A stretch of 64,000 nucleotides of DNA from contig NZ_JACJUQ010000009.1 of the NCBI RefSeq assembly GCF_014235845.1, positions 85,713 through 149,712 on the forward strand, given 5' to 3'. The notes below the pieces were generated by a model, which saw only the letters and a program-made list of their open reading frames with translations, searched no databases and was not told the DNA's origin. This stretch comes from Pontivivens nitratireducens. GTDB lineage: Bacteria > Pseudomonadota > Alphaproteobacteria > Rhodobacterales > Rhodobacteraceae. This document shows positions 16,665 to 26,303 of this stretch, piece by piece; position 1 is the first letter of the stretch, and each line of letters opens with the position of its first letter. Made by a program: the position numbers and the translations under genes.

Positions 16665-17963
16665 ATGGATCCGATCACTCTGGGTTATCTCGGTCTGGCT
16701 GTGCTCCTGCTGCTCGTGACAGTGGGCGTTCCGATCGCATTTGCCACAGCCTTCACTGGTATGGCCGGGCTGTTCATCCTGCGCGGTTTCGATGTGGCCA
16801 TCGGGCTCAGCGGAATCGTGCCTTACGGTGCTTCCGCGCATTACAGTCTGAGCGTTCTGCCACTGTTCATCGCAATTGGTTTTCTGGCCATGCATGCCGG
16901 CATCACCACCTCGGCCTATAACGCGGCGCGAGTCTGGGTGGGGCGTGCGCCCGGCGGGCTTGCCACGGCGACAATCTTTGCCAGCGCGGGCTTTGCGGCG
17001 GTATCAGGGGCCAGCACGGCCAGCACGGCAGTCTTTACGAAACTCGCTCTGCCGGAAATGGAGGCGCGTGGCTACAACCGTTCGCTGGCCGCCGGCGTCG
17101 TTGCGGTCGGCGGAACGCTGGCGGCCCTGATCCCACCAAGCGCGATCCTGGTGATCTACGGGATCATCGTCGAGGAATCCATCGGCGCTCTGCTGATGGC
17201 GGGTTTCCTGCCGGGGCTGATATCCATCGTGGTCTACCTGATCGTGATCGCAACGGTCGTCACCATCAAACCGGACCTCGCACCCAAACTGGAGCGCACC
17301 AGCATAAAGGAAAAATTGCGCACCATTCCTCAGCTTGCCGGCATCGGCCTTGTGGTTGGCGTCATTCTCGTGGGAATTTACTTCGGCATCATGACACCGA
17401 CCGAGGCCGCGGCTGTTGCGACCGCGATCATGTTCGTCATGGCTCTGGGCAAGAAGATCAGTTTCGCTGATTTCCGAAGCGGCATCCTCGACACTGTCCG
17501 CACCACCGTCATGATCTTCATGGTGATCTGGGGGGTTTTGGTCTTCGTCCGCTTTCTGGCCTTTACCGGGCTTCCCGCCTCGGTGACGGATGCGATCGTC
17601 GGGTTGGATATGCCGCGCGGCATGATCCTGTTTGCCATCATCCTGCTTTATCTTCTGCTAGGTATGGTTCTGGATGGCATCGGCATGATGATGCTGACGC
17701 TTCCGGTGATCTTTCCGCTGATCGCGGAGCTTGGATACGATCCCATCTGGTTCGGCGTCCTGCTGGTCAAGTTGATCGAGGTCGGCGTGGTTACACCCCC
17801 GGTCGGCCTGAATTGCTATGTTGTCAATGGGATACGCCCCGACATTCCGCTGCATGACGTGTTCAAGGGCGTCGCTCCGTTCCTGTTGGGAGAGGTGGTC
17901 ATTATCGGGATCATCGTATTTTTCCCGGATCTGGTGCTGTTCCTGCCGAACATGATGAGGTGA
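16665..17963 (+). CDS. TRAP transporter large permease (DctM family)
   Basis: A 432-aa, roughly 12-helix protein, the channel subunit of a TRAP importer. Family signatures include FAAVSGASTASTAVF in the first half, the inverted-repeat counterpart near GIMTPTEAAAVAT, and EVGVVTPPVGLNCYVVNG near the C-terminus. Gene order here is Q-M-P, with the binding-protein gene having its own promoter and box 5 in between. Confidence 0.95.
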   Translation: MDPITLGYLGLAVLLLLVTVGVPIAFATAFTGMAGLFILRGFDVAIGLSGIVPYGASAHYSLSVLPLFIAIGFLAMHAGITTSAYNAARVWVGRAPGGLATATIFASAGFAAVSGASTASTAVFTKLALPEMEARGYNRSLAAGVVAVGGTLAALIPPSAILVIYGIIVEESIGALLMAGFLPGLISIVVYLIVIATVVTIKPDLAPKLERTSIKEKLRTIPQLAGIGLVVGVILVGIYFGIMTPTEAAAVATAIMFVMALGKKISFADFRSGILDTVRTTVMIFMVIWGVLVFVRFLAFTGLPASVTDAIVGLDMPRGMILFAIILLYLLLGMVLDGIGMMMLTLPVIFPLIAELGYDPIWFGVLLVKLIEVGVVTPPVGLNCYVVNGIRPDIPLHDVFKGVAPFLLGEVVIIGIIVFFPDLVLFLPNMMR

Positions 17964-17967
17964 AAAA

Positions 17968-17986
17968 TCTCATAAAACGAGATAAA
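17968..17986 (+). promoter_or_regulatory. Candidate IclR-regulon box 5 plus promoter of dctP
   Basis: TCTCATAAAACGAGATAAA contains the dyad ATCTC-N7-GAGAT. It lies directly before TTGACT (17989-17994), with CATAAG 17 bp downstream, a reasonable sigma-70 -35/-10 pair for the binding-protein gene. Confidence 0.6.
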
Positions 17987-18056
17987 TGTTGACTATATAA
18001 CAGATGGCTTCCATAAGGATCTCGTAAACAAGTGGAGCCGAAAGGGAGGAAAATCC

Positions 18057-19106
18057 ATGAAATTGACCAAATCCGTATTACTGGGCACTGCACTTGCCCT
18101 GGGCGCCGGACCCGTTTTGATCGCAACCACGCCAACATCGGCCACCGCCGCCGAGGTCGAGGGCCCGGAGGTGAAATGGAACCTGTCTCTGTGGGGTGCA
18201 CGCCGCGGCTTCTCCGAGGGGTTGGAGGGTCTTGCGCAATATGTCTCGGAACAGACCGACGGGAACTTCGAGATCGAGCTGCACTATGGCGAGGTCCTTT
18301 CTGCCAGCAAGGAGAACCTCGACGGACTTTACCTCGGCGCCTTCGAGGCGGCGGCCTTCTGTCCGATCTATCATCCTGCCAAGACACCGGCGCTCAGTGT
18401 GCTCGATCTGGCCTTCCTGCCGGTCGAAACGCTGGCAGAACGGCGCGACCTGATCGAGTCGCTATACCAGGATCCGGCAATCATCGCAGATTTCGCAAAG
18501 TGGAAGGCGCTTCCGCTTATGGGCGTGATGATGCCCAATTATCAAGCGATGGGCGCCGGCGATCCACCGACAACACTTGAAGATTGGCAGGGTCTGCGCA
18601 TCAGTTCGGCCGGCGGTGTCGGTGAGGTTATGGCCGGTCTGGGCGCAAGCGTCACGCTTGTCACCGCGCCGGACATGTTCCAGTCGCTGGAGCGCGGCAT
18701 GATTGAAGCCGCAACCTTCCCCTATACCTATGCCTTTGCCTCCTACCGACTGCATGAGGTGTCGGACTGGGTGACGGATAACTGGTCCATGGGGGCGGTC
18801 GTCTGTCACTCGGCCATGTCCGAAAGTGCCTATAATGCGCTTCCCGAGCAGTACAAGACGCTGTTGGATGAAGCGGTGGAGTTCGGCTACGATCTGCAGA
18901 TACAGAAATACAACGAAGTGGATGTGGAAAACGAGGCACTCTTCGAAGCAGAGGAACTGTACCGCGTACCCATGACCGATGAAATCGACGCGGCCATTGC
19001 CGCAGCGGTGCAGCCGAGCTGGGATGCCTGGATCGAGTCCGCCAGCGCCGAAGGCGTTCCTGCCCAGGAACTTCTGGACAAGGTTCTTGAGGCAGCAGCC
19101 GAATAG
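18057..19106 (+). CDS. TRAP transporter substrate-binding protein (DctP family)
   Basis: A 349-aa periplasmic protein with a Sec signal peptide (residues 1-32, probable cleavage after ATAA). The body shows the DctP fold with the LRISSAGG segment near residue 180, where the family's carboxylate-binding Arg normally lies, and GMIEAATFPYTY at about 212. It captures the substrate for the DctQM permease upstream. A strong GGGAGG site precedes it and a very stable terminator follows. Confidence 0.94.
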   Translation: MKLTKSVLLGTALALGAGPVLIATTPTSATAAEVEGPEVKWNLSLWGARRGFSEGLEGLAQYVSEQTDGNFEIELHYGEVLSASKENLDGLYLGAFEAAAFCPIYHPAKTPALSVLDLAFLPVETLAERRDLIESLYQDPAIIADFAKWKALPLMGVMMPNYQAMGAGDPPTTLEDWQGLRISSAGGVGEVMAGLGASVTLVTAPDMFQSLERGMIEAATFPYTYAFASYRLHEVSDWVTDNWSMGAVVCHSAMSESAYNALPEQYKTLLDEAVEFGYDLQIQKYNEVDVENEALFEAEELYRVPMTDEIDAAIAAAVQPSWDAWIESASAEGVPAQELLDKVLEAAAE

Positions 19107-19114
19107 TTCACCAT

Positions 19115-19145
19115 CCGGGCGGAGTGTGAACACTCCGCCCGGTTT
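19115..19145 (+). terminator. Strong intrinsic terminator after dctP
   Basis: CCGGGCGGAGTGT-GA-ACACTCCGCCCGG is a perfect 13-bp stem followed by TTT, 8 bp after the stop codon. The symmetrical sequence could also stop transcripts of the convergent pcaQ. Confidence 0.8.
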
Positions 19146-19191
19146 GCGTCTTCGGGGATATGCGAAGTTGCCTTTGACGCCTATCGGATTT

Positions 19192-20127
19192 TCATCCGTC
19201 GCCGCGTCCTTTGTTCTGCAAGGCATCGTGCAGCGCCTGCCGAAACAACCGGACCGGCGGGGTCGGCTGCTCCTCGGCCCGGGCCATGATGCCGACAGGG
19301 CCGTTCATGGCGGATGTGTCTATCGGCAGTACCTCCATCCGCCCTGCGGTGATGTCGCGCGCGACGACGCCGTAACTGATGATCCATACCGCGCGCGACT
19401 GCCCCAGTGTCATGGATCTGCCAAAGGCGTCAGACACGGTTTCGATGCGGTTTCTCCAGCCGCCATGGCCGTTCGCGACAAGATAGCTTTCCACATGCGG
19501 GCGGATCGCGGCATCTTTGGGCGGGAACAACATCAGCCAGTCGCTCAAGGCGGTGAGATCAGAACGGCCGTTGAGCGGATGATTCTTGACCACCGCGAAA
19601 ACCACCTGTTCGGAATAAAGCTGCGTAAAGGACAGGCCGACCATCGTCTCCGGGCGGCCCATTCGCCCGACTACGAGATCCAGTTCCCCCGACCGCAGAC
19701 GTTCGAGCAGGGCATTGATACGACCGTCCTCCACGCTGACGAGCGTGGCTGGGGAAAGTTCGTTAAAGCGCACTATGGCATCAGGCAAAAGATTTGCGGC
19801 AACGCTGGGGAGCACGCCCAGGCGCAAGGGTGTCGCGCGCCCCGCGCTCAGCGCGTCCAAACTGGCCAACCCCAAGCCGAGCGCGGCGAGGCTCTGTTCG
19901 GCAAACTGGCGGAAAACGGTTCCTTCGCGCGTCAGCGCCACACCGCCCCGATCACGTTCCAACAGCTGCGCGCCAAGGATTTCCTCGAGGTCTTTAAGAG
20001 TCTTCGAAACCGCGGGCTGCGTCAGATGTATGCGCTCAGCCGCGGCCTTCAGGCTTCCGCATCGCACCGTTTCCACAAAGGCCGACAGGTGCCGCATCTT
20101 TATTCGCCGCGCCGCATTGTATTCCAT
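19192..20127 (-). CDS. pcaQ: LysR-type regulator PcaQ
   Basis: A 311-aa LysR-family activator. The N-terminal wHTH reads RRIKMRHLSAFVETV...TQPAVSKTLKDLEEILG, the form typical of PcaQ/GbpR-type proteins, followed by a periplasmic-binding-like effector domain. It is divergent from pobA and the pca genes, as in other alphaproteobacteria, where PcaQ responds to beta-carboxymuconate/muconolactone-type intermediates. The ATG at 20127 is chosen over a TTG at 20139. In the 83-bp divergent region I see only a weak AACC-AAA-GTT resemblance to the known PcaQ site. Confidence 0.88.
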   Translation of the reverse strand: MEYNAARRIKMRHLSAFVETVRCGSLKAAAERIHLTQPAVSKTLKDLEEILGAQLLERDRGGVALTREGTVFRQFAEQSLAALGLGLASLDALSAGRATPLRLGVLPSVAANLLPDAIVRFNELSPATLVSVEDGRINALLERLRSGELDLVVGRMGRPETMVGLSFTQLYSEQVVFAVVKNHPLNGRSDLTALSDWLMLFPPKDAAIRPHVESYLVANGHGGWRNRIETVSDAFGRSMTLGQSRAVWIISYGVVARDITAGRMEVLPIDTSAMNGPVGIMARAEEQPTPPVRLFRQALHDALQNKGRGDG

Positions 20128-20210
20128 TTTAGCAACCAAAGTTCAGAATAAGTCAATTTACATGCTTTTATATCGATCTTATCCGTTTCTCAAGTGCTGT
20201 GGAGGCTGAT

Positions 20211-21380
20211 ATGAAAACACAGGTGGCGATTATAGGCGGGGGGCCCTCCGGGCTTTTGCTGGCCCAGCTTCTGCACATTCGGGGCGTGGATAGCATCCTT
20301 CTGGAACGCAAGAACAAGGAGTATGTTCTGTCGCGCATCCGGGCCGGTGTACTCGAACAGGGCCTTGTCAATCTGATGGAGGAAGCGGGTTGTGCCGACC
20401 GGATGCATGCCGAAGGCTTCCTGCATGACGGGGCACTGATCTCCTACGGCGATGAGATGTTCCGCGTCGATTTCCGAAAGCTCACCGACACGCCCGTCAT
20501 GGTCTATGGCCAGACGGAAGTCACAAGAGATCTTTACGCCGCGCGTGAGCAAGCGGGCGGCAAGATGGAATTCAACGTTGACGATGTGGTCATCCATGAT
20601 GCCGATACCGCCACCCCGCGCGTCACATACAAAGTGGACGGGCAGGAGCGACGGATCGATTGCGACTTCGTGGCGGGCTGTGACGGTTTCCACGGCGTCA
20701 GCCGCCAGACCATACCGCTGGCCATGCGCCGCGAATACGAGAAGGTCTATCCCTTCGGTTGGCTCGGCATTCTGAGCGAGACCCCACCTGTCAATCACGA
20801 GCTGATCTACGCAAATTCCGAACGCGGCTTCGCGCTCTGTTCGATGCGCAACGACACGCTCAGCCGCTACTACATTCAGTGTCCGCTCAGCGACAGCCCT
20901 GCAAACTGGACCGACGCGGCCTTCTGGGACGAGCTTAAACGCCGCATCCCGTGCGAGTTCGCGGACAGCCTTGTGACCGGCCCCTCGATTGAAAAATCCA
21001 TCGCGCCGCTGCGATCCTTCGTGACCGAGCCCATGCGGTGGGGACGGCTGTTTCTGTGCGGCGACGCGGCGCATATCGTCCCGCCGACCGGCGCCAAGGG
21101 GCTGAACACTGCCGCCTCCGATGTCCATTACCTTTATAACGCGCTGCGTGACTATTATGAAAACGGGTCCGAAGCCGGGATCGACGCCTATTCCGAGAAA
21201 GCGCTTAAGCGCGTCTGGAAGGCAGAACGGTTCTCGTGGTGGTTCTCCAGCCTGATGCACCGCCATCCGGAGCAATCCGAGTTTGACCTCGCTATGCAGA
21301 CTGCCGAACTCGAATTCCTACGGTCCAGCGCGGCCGCACAACACTCCATGGCCGAGAACTATGTCGGCTTGCCATATTGA
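20211..21380 (+). CDS. pobA: 4-hydroxybenzoate 3-monooxygenase
   Basis: A 389-aa flavoprotein hydroxylase that converts 4-hydroxybenzoate to protocatechuate with NADPH and O2. FAD motifs are clear: GGGPSGLLLAQLL at the N-terminus, the DG loop VAGCDGFHGVSR, and LCGDAAHIVPPTGAKGLN near residue 280. Length equals that of characterised PobA. The start is set by GGAGG at 20201. First gene of the pob-pca run, 10 bp before pcaC. Confidence 0.95.
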   Translation: MKTQVAIIGGGPSGLLLAQLLHIRGVDSILLERKNKEYVLSRIRAGVLEQGLVNLMEEAGCADRMHAEGFLHDGALISYGDEMFRVDFRKLTDTPVMVYGQTEVTRDLYAAREQAGGKMEFNVDDVVIHDADTATPRVTYKVDGQERRIDCDFVAGCDGFHGVSRQTIPLAMRREYEKVYPFGWLGILSETPPVNHELIYANSERGFALCSMRNDTLSRYYIQCPLSDSPANWTDAAFWDELKRRIPCEFADSLVTGPSIEKSIAPLRSFVTEPMRWGRLFLCGDAAHIVPPTGAKGLNTAASDVHYLYNALRDYYENGSEAGIDAYSEKALKRVWKAERFSWWFSSLMHRHPEQSEFDLAMQTAELEFLRSSAAAQHSMAENYVGLPY

Positions 21381-21390
21381 GGATGACCCC

Positions 21391-22493
<1,103 letters not shown>

Positions 22494-22494
22494 C

Positions 22495-23094
22495 ATGGTA
22501 CAGTCACTCGACTACCTGAAGGAAACGCCGTCGCAAACCGCTGGACCTTATGTGCATATCGGCCTGGCGCCGGGTGCCGCGGGTTTTGATATCTATCGGC
22601 AGGAGCTGGGCCATGACATTGCCGGGCCGAACGCCAGCGGCACACGCATCAACATCAGCGGAACGGTGACAGACGGCTTCGGCGCCCCGGTGAAAGATGT
22701 GCTGATCGAGGTCTGGCAAGCGAATGCGCAGGGCATCTACGCAGGCGACGGCGCGGTCGAGGAGGGATTTCGCGGCTGGGGGCGGGTCGTACCCGATTTC
22801 GAGACCGGGTTGTTTTCCTTCGATACGGTCAAGCCGGGCATCGTGATGGGACGGGAGGGACGACCGATGGCGCCGCATCTGAATTTGTGGCTGATCGCGC
22901 GGGGCATCAACATTGGTCTGAACACCCGGATGTACTTCCCCGATGAGGTTGAGGCGAACGCCGTCGATCCGGTGCTGGGTCTGATCGAACAGCCGGTTCG
23001 CCGCGAGACGCTGATCGCGACCGCAGACGACGCAGGCTACCGGTTCGATATCAGGCTTCAGGGTGACCGGGAAACCGTGTTTCTCGATGTGTGA
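22495..23094 (+). CDS. pcaG: Protocatechuate 3,4-dioxygenase alpha subunit
   Basis: A 199-aa structural paralogue of PcaH without the iron ligands (the HxH position reads HLNLW). It starts with the typical ETPSQTAGPYVHIGL region, which forms the mouth of the active site at the subunit interface. One base separates it from the pcaH stop, as expected for subunits made in equal amount. Confidence 0.95.
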   Translation: MVQSLDYLKETPSQTAGPYVHIGLAPGAAGFDIYRQELGHDIAGPNASGTRINISGTVTDGFGAPVKDVLIEVWQANAQGIYAGDGAVEEGFRGWGRVVPDFETGLFSFDTVKPGIVMGREGRPMAPHLNLWLIARGINIGLNTRMYFPDEVEANAVDPVLGLIEQPVRRETLIATADDAGYRFDIRLQGDRETVFLDV

Positions 23095-23101
23095 GGACGG
23101 T

Positions 23102-23944
23102 ATGACATCACCTTGTATCATCTGCGTCGCCATTACCGGCAGCCTGCCGACCAAGGCCAACAACCCCGCGGTTCCGATCAGCATCGCCGAGCAGGTCGAA
23201 AGCACCCAGGAGGCGTTCGAGGCCGGTGCAAGCATCGTGCATGCCCATGTGCGCAACGACGACGAGACTCCGTCGAGCGACCCCGAGAAGTTCGCGGCAC
23301 TCAAGGAGGGGCTGGGAAAGCACTGTCCGGGCATGATTATCCAGTTCTCGACCGGTGGTCGATCGGGCGCGGGTCAGTCCCGCGGGGGGATGCTGTCGCT
23401 GCGACCCGACATGGCCTCGCTGTCGGTGGGGTCGAACAACTTTCCGACCCGAGTGTACGAGAATCCGCCCGATCTGGTGGACTGGTTAGCCTCGCAGATG
23501 GTCAAATACGATGTGAAGCCCGAGATTGAGGCATTCGATCTGTCCCACATCCTGAAGGCCGCGCAGATGCACGCCGCCGGCCAGATCACGACGACGCCTT
23601 ATGTCCAGTTCGTAATGGGGGTGAAGAATGCGATGCCAGTCGATCGGGAGGTGTTCAACTTTTACATCAAGACGGTAAAGCGGCTTTTCGGTTCTGACGC
23701 GCATTGGTGTGCGGCCGGAATCGGGGCGCATCAATACACGCTCAACGAATGGGCGGTGGCGGCAGGTGGCCATGCGCGCACCGGGCTCGAGGATAATGTG
23801 CGGCTGGACCGCGACACCCTCGCGCCGTCCAATGCCGCGCTGGTGCAGCGGGTGGTGGACCTCTGCACTGATCACGAGCGTCCTGTCGCCACCTGGCGTG
23901 AGGCCCGCGCCATGCTCGGCCTGCGACCCTCATCCGGGGTCTGA
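23102..23944 (+). CDS. Beta-keto acid cleavage enzyme (BKACE/Kce family)
   Basis: A 280-aa TIM-barrel protein of the 3-keto-5-aminohexanoate cleavage family, which condenses a beta-keto acid with acetyl-CoA to give acetoacetate plus a new acyl-CoA. The metal-binding HAHVRND motif (residues about 43-49) and the N-terminal VAITGSLPTKANNPAVP are present. It lies between pcaG and pcaD. Its substrate is therefore probably beta-ketoadipate, giving succinyl-CoA and acetoacetate, and it may replace PcaIJ and PcaF. The start at 23102 has GAGG upstream; an ATG at 23087 is an alternative. Confidence 0.9.
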   Translation: MTSPCIICVAITGSLPTKANNPAVPISIAEQVESTQEAFEAGASIVHAHVRNDDETPSSDPEKFAALKEGLGKHCPGMIIQFSTGGRSGAGQSRGGMLSLRPDMASLSVGSNNFPTRVYENPPDLVDWLASQMVKYDVKPEIEAFDLSHILKAAQMHAAGQITTTPYVQFVMGVKNAMPVDREVFNFYIKTVKRLFGSDAHWCAAGIGAHQYTLNEWAVAAGGHARTGLEDNVRLDRDTLAPSNAALVQRVVDLCTDHERPVATWREARAMLGLRPSSGV

Positions 23945-23947
23945 GCG

Positions 23948-24742
23948 ATGCGTTTTGCCCGGATCGACGACACCACCCTGCACTACGATCTGACGCCGGG
24001 CGACGGCGTGCCGGTCGTCTTCCTGAACTCGCTGGGCACCGATCTGCGGATCTGGGACGATGTGCTGCCGGAACTTGCCCCCGGGACGCCCGCCCTGCGG
24101 ATGGACAAGCGTGGTCATGGGCTGAGTGGTGAGGGGTCGAATGGCAATGGTGCCGCGAACATGGATCGATTGATCGCCGATGCGGCCGGACTGATGGATC
24201 ATCTGGGGCTGGCCGGGGCGCTTGTCTGCGGGGTGTCTGTCGGGGGAATGATCGCGCAGGGACTTGCCGCCGCGCGTCCTGATCTGGTCCGGGGACTGGT
24301 CCTATGCTGCACCGGTGCGCGCATCGGCGATGCCGAAAGCTGGGCCGCCCGCATCGACACCGTGCAGGCGGGCGGGCTTTCACCGATGGCAGACGGTATC
24401 CTTTCGCGCTGGTTCTCGCCATGCTTTCATTCGGAAAGACCTGCCGATCTTGACGGGTATCGCGCGATGCTGACGCGAACGCCCGCTACGGGCTATGCCG
24501 CCGTCTGCGCAGTGATCCGCGACACGGAGCTGTCCACCCGCAGCGCGGCGCTGCGTCTTCCCGTGCATTGCATCGCGGGGGAGGACGATCTGGCAACTCC
24601 GCCGGATCTTGTGCACTTGCTGGCAGACCTAATACCGGACGCGACTATAGAGACGATCCCCCGCTGCGCCCACTTGCCTTGCATCGAGGCGCCGTGCGTC
24701 GTCGCCGCAGCAGTCAACGCCATGCGCGTACGGTTGTCATGA
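23948..24742 (+). CDS. pcaD: 3-oxoadipate enol-lactonase
   Basis: A 264-aa alpha/beta hydrolase that hydrolyses 3-oxoadipate enol-lactone. The nucleophile elbow is GVSVGG; the acid (GEDDLATPP) and the His (RCAHLPCIEAP) follow in the right order. It starts 3 bp after the BKACE stop and overlaps pcaB by ATGA. Confidence 0.94.
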   Translation: MRFARIDDTTLHYDLTPGDGVPVVFLNSLGTDLRIWDDVLPELAPGTPALRMDKRGHGLSGEGSNGNGAANMDRLIADAAGLMDHLGLAGALVCGVSVGGMIAQGLAAARPDLVRGLVLCCTGARIGDAESWAARIDTVQAGGLSPMADGILSRWFSPCFHSERPADLDGYRAMLTRTPATGYAAVCAVIRDTELSTRSAALRLPVHCIAGEDDLATPPDLVHLLADLIPDATIETIPRCAHLPCIEAPCVVAAAVNAMRVRLS

Positions 24743-25797
24743 GCAATGCATTCGCGCACCCTTGGCTCGGCGGGCTTTTCGGCGATGAAGAGGGCGCCGC
24801 GATCTGGGCTTGCGAGCGGCAGCTTGCCCATATGCTCGCCTTCGAGGCCGCATTCAGTCGGGCGCGCGGCAAAGCCGGGCTGGTCGCATCAGAAAAGGCC
24901 GAGCGGGCTGCCGCCTGCATTGCGACGTTTGTCCCCGACATGAGGGCACTGCGCGACGGCACTGCACGCGACGGCGTGCCGGTGCCTGATCTCGTGCGCC
25001 AATTGCGTGAAGAGACCGGGCAGGACAGCGACGCGGTGCATGACGGTGCGACCTCGCAGGACGTGATCGACACGGCGCTGGTGCTGTGCCTGCGCCAAAC
25101 GGCAGACCTGATAGATGCGCGCCTTGAAAAGCTACACGCCGCGCTGGACAAGCTTCGGGCAAGGTTCGGGCAGCACTCGCTGATGGGTCGCACCCGAATG
25201 CAGGCGGCGCTTCCGATCACGGTGGCAAATCGTTTGTCGTCCTGGACAGACCCATTGCCGAACCACCGCGAACGGCTTGCCCAACTGCGCCCACGGGTGG
25301 AATTGCTGCAACTCGGCGGCCCGACGGGCGACCGCGCCGCGCTTGGCAAAGCCGGTGACAGTGTTGCCGCGGCAATGGCGGCCGATCTGCACCTCGGCAA
25401 TCCGCCACGCGCATGGCACAGCATGCGCTGCGGCGTGGGTGAGTTCGCTGGCCTTCTTTCGTTGATTTCGGGCTGTCTGGGCAAGATGGGACAGGACATC
25501 TGCCTCATGGCGCAACAAGGCCTGGAGGAGATTGCCCTGACGGGCGGCGGTGGATCGTCGGCGATGCCGCACAAGACCAACCCCGTGCTGGCTGAACTGC
25601 TGGTGACACTGGCGCGGTTCAATGCGACGCAACTGGCGGGAATGCATACTGCGCTGGTGCATGAACAGGAACGCTCCGGCGCGGCCTGGATGCTGGAATG
25701 GATGATCCTGCCCGACATGGCACAGGCAACGCTGCGGAGTCTTGCGGTAGCGCGGACGCTGAGTGAGGAGATCACGCGGATCGGATTCCAGGACTGA
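24739..25797 (+). CDS. pcaB: 3-carboxy-cis,cis-muconate cycloisomerase
   Basis: A 352-aa fumarase/aspartase-superfamily enzyme that cyclises beta-carboxymuconate. The superfamily signature GSSAMPHKTNP is intact, as is HDGATSQDVIDTA. It is shorter than the roughly 450-aa PcaB of pseudomonads but in the range of alphaproteobacterial forms. The start is the ATG that overlaps the pcaD stop. Last gene of the pca run. Confidence 0.94.
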   Translation: MSNAFAHPWLGGLFGDEEGAAIWACERQLAHMLAFEAAFSRARGKAGLVASEKAERAAACIATFVPDMRALRDGTARDGVPVPDLVRQLREETGQDSDAVHDGATSQDVIDTALVLCLRQTADLIDARLEKLHAALDKLRARFGQHSLMGRTRMQAALPITVANRLSSWTDPLPNHRERLAQLRPRVELLQLGGPTGDRAALGKAGDSVAAAMAADLHLGNPPRAWHSMRCGVGEFAGLLSLISGCLGKMGQDICLMAQQGLEEIALTGGGGSSAMPHKTNPVLAELLVTLARFNATQLAGMHTALVHEQERSGAAWMLEWMILPDMAQATLRSLAVARTLSEEITRIGFQD

Positions 25798-26102
25798 CGG
25801 CAGTGCCGTCGCGATGACAAGTGGAAGCTCGATACGCTGCGAGAGGTTTAATATCAGGAGAGGTTTAATATCAGATTGTCTCCAGATCGTGCCGCAGGAG
25901 CCGGAGCGGGTGACCGACATGCAGAACGTCCAGCTTGCCGATGCGGACAAGGGCTGGACCACGCGCAACAAGCCCGAGGGGCGCAACGGCGGCACATATG
26001 GGGCGCCGCACGGCGGGCGCGCGATTATCTGGCGGATGGGCGGGTGATCTCGTGCTGCGGCTCAAGGTGCGTTATCCGGCGAAACCGGTCGTGTGGATCT
26101 GA
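25798..26102. other. Rearranged intergenic segment after pcaB
   Basis: It holds the 17-bp duplication and a GC3-rich plus-strand open stretch ending at 26047 (contains NVQLADADKGWTTRNKPEG) that looks coding-like but matches no family I know. It may be a fragment of a lost gene between pcaB and the kinase remnant. Confidence 0.35.
25841..25874 (+). repeat. Perfect 17-bp tandem duplication
   Basis: GAGAGGTTTAATATCAG occurs twice head to tail just after pcaB. It is not part of a recognised gene; probably a replication-slippage product at a rearrangement joint. Confidence 0.85.
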
Positions 26103-26303
26103 TCCGGTCACATCATGCAGAGTGGGACATTCAAGCCGGGCTGGACAGAACAAGAGGGCCCGAGCGTCGTCGAACCTTCTGGAAAGGGTTCTGGAATCAA
26201 GATAGTGACCCATCTCATGGGAAGCTATTTCAACGGAACCTCGAAGGTCGAGTATCCCCCGCAGGGGGTCCGCTTCGCAATTGTAAGTGTGGTGACGACA
26301 TGA
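26103..26303 (+). pseudogene. C-terminal remnant of an HWE-type histidine kinase
   Basis: After a stop at 26100 the frame runs 66 codons and ends at 26303. It includes GWTEQEGPSVVEPSGKGSGI and VEYPPQGVRFAI, which match the end of HWE/HisKA_2 kinase ATPase domains (W-x-E, GGPPV, G-x-G, then a P-x-G-V strand). The phospho-acceptor domain and most of the ATPase domain are missing. The stop overlaps the downstream phospholipase D-like start by ATGA, so the two genes were once translationally coupled. Confidence 0.6.

Noticed and set aside
18979..20151. Plus-strand frame of 390 codons opposite pcaQ
   Set aside because: Composition is that of an antisense shadow; the LysR frame has a clear wHTH and effector domain.
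20128..20210. PcaQ binding site in the pcaQ-pobA gap
   Set aside because: Only a loose AACC-AAA-GTT resemblance to the published PcaQ site; not enough to annotate.
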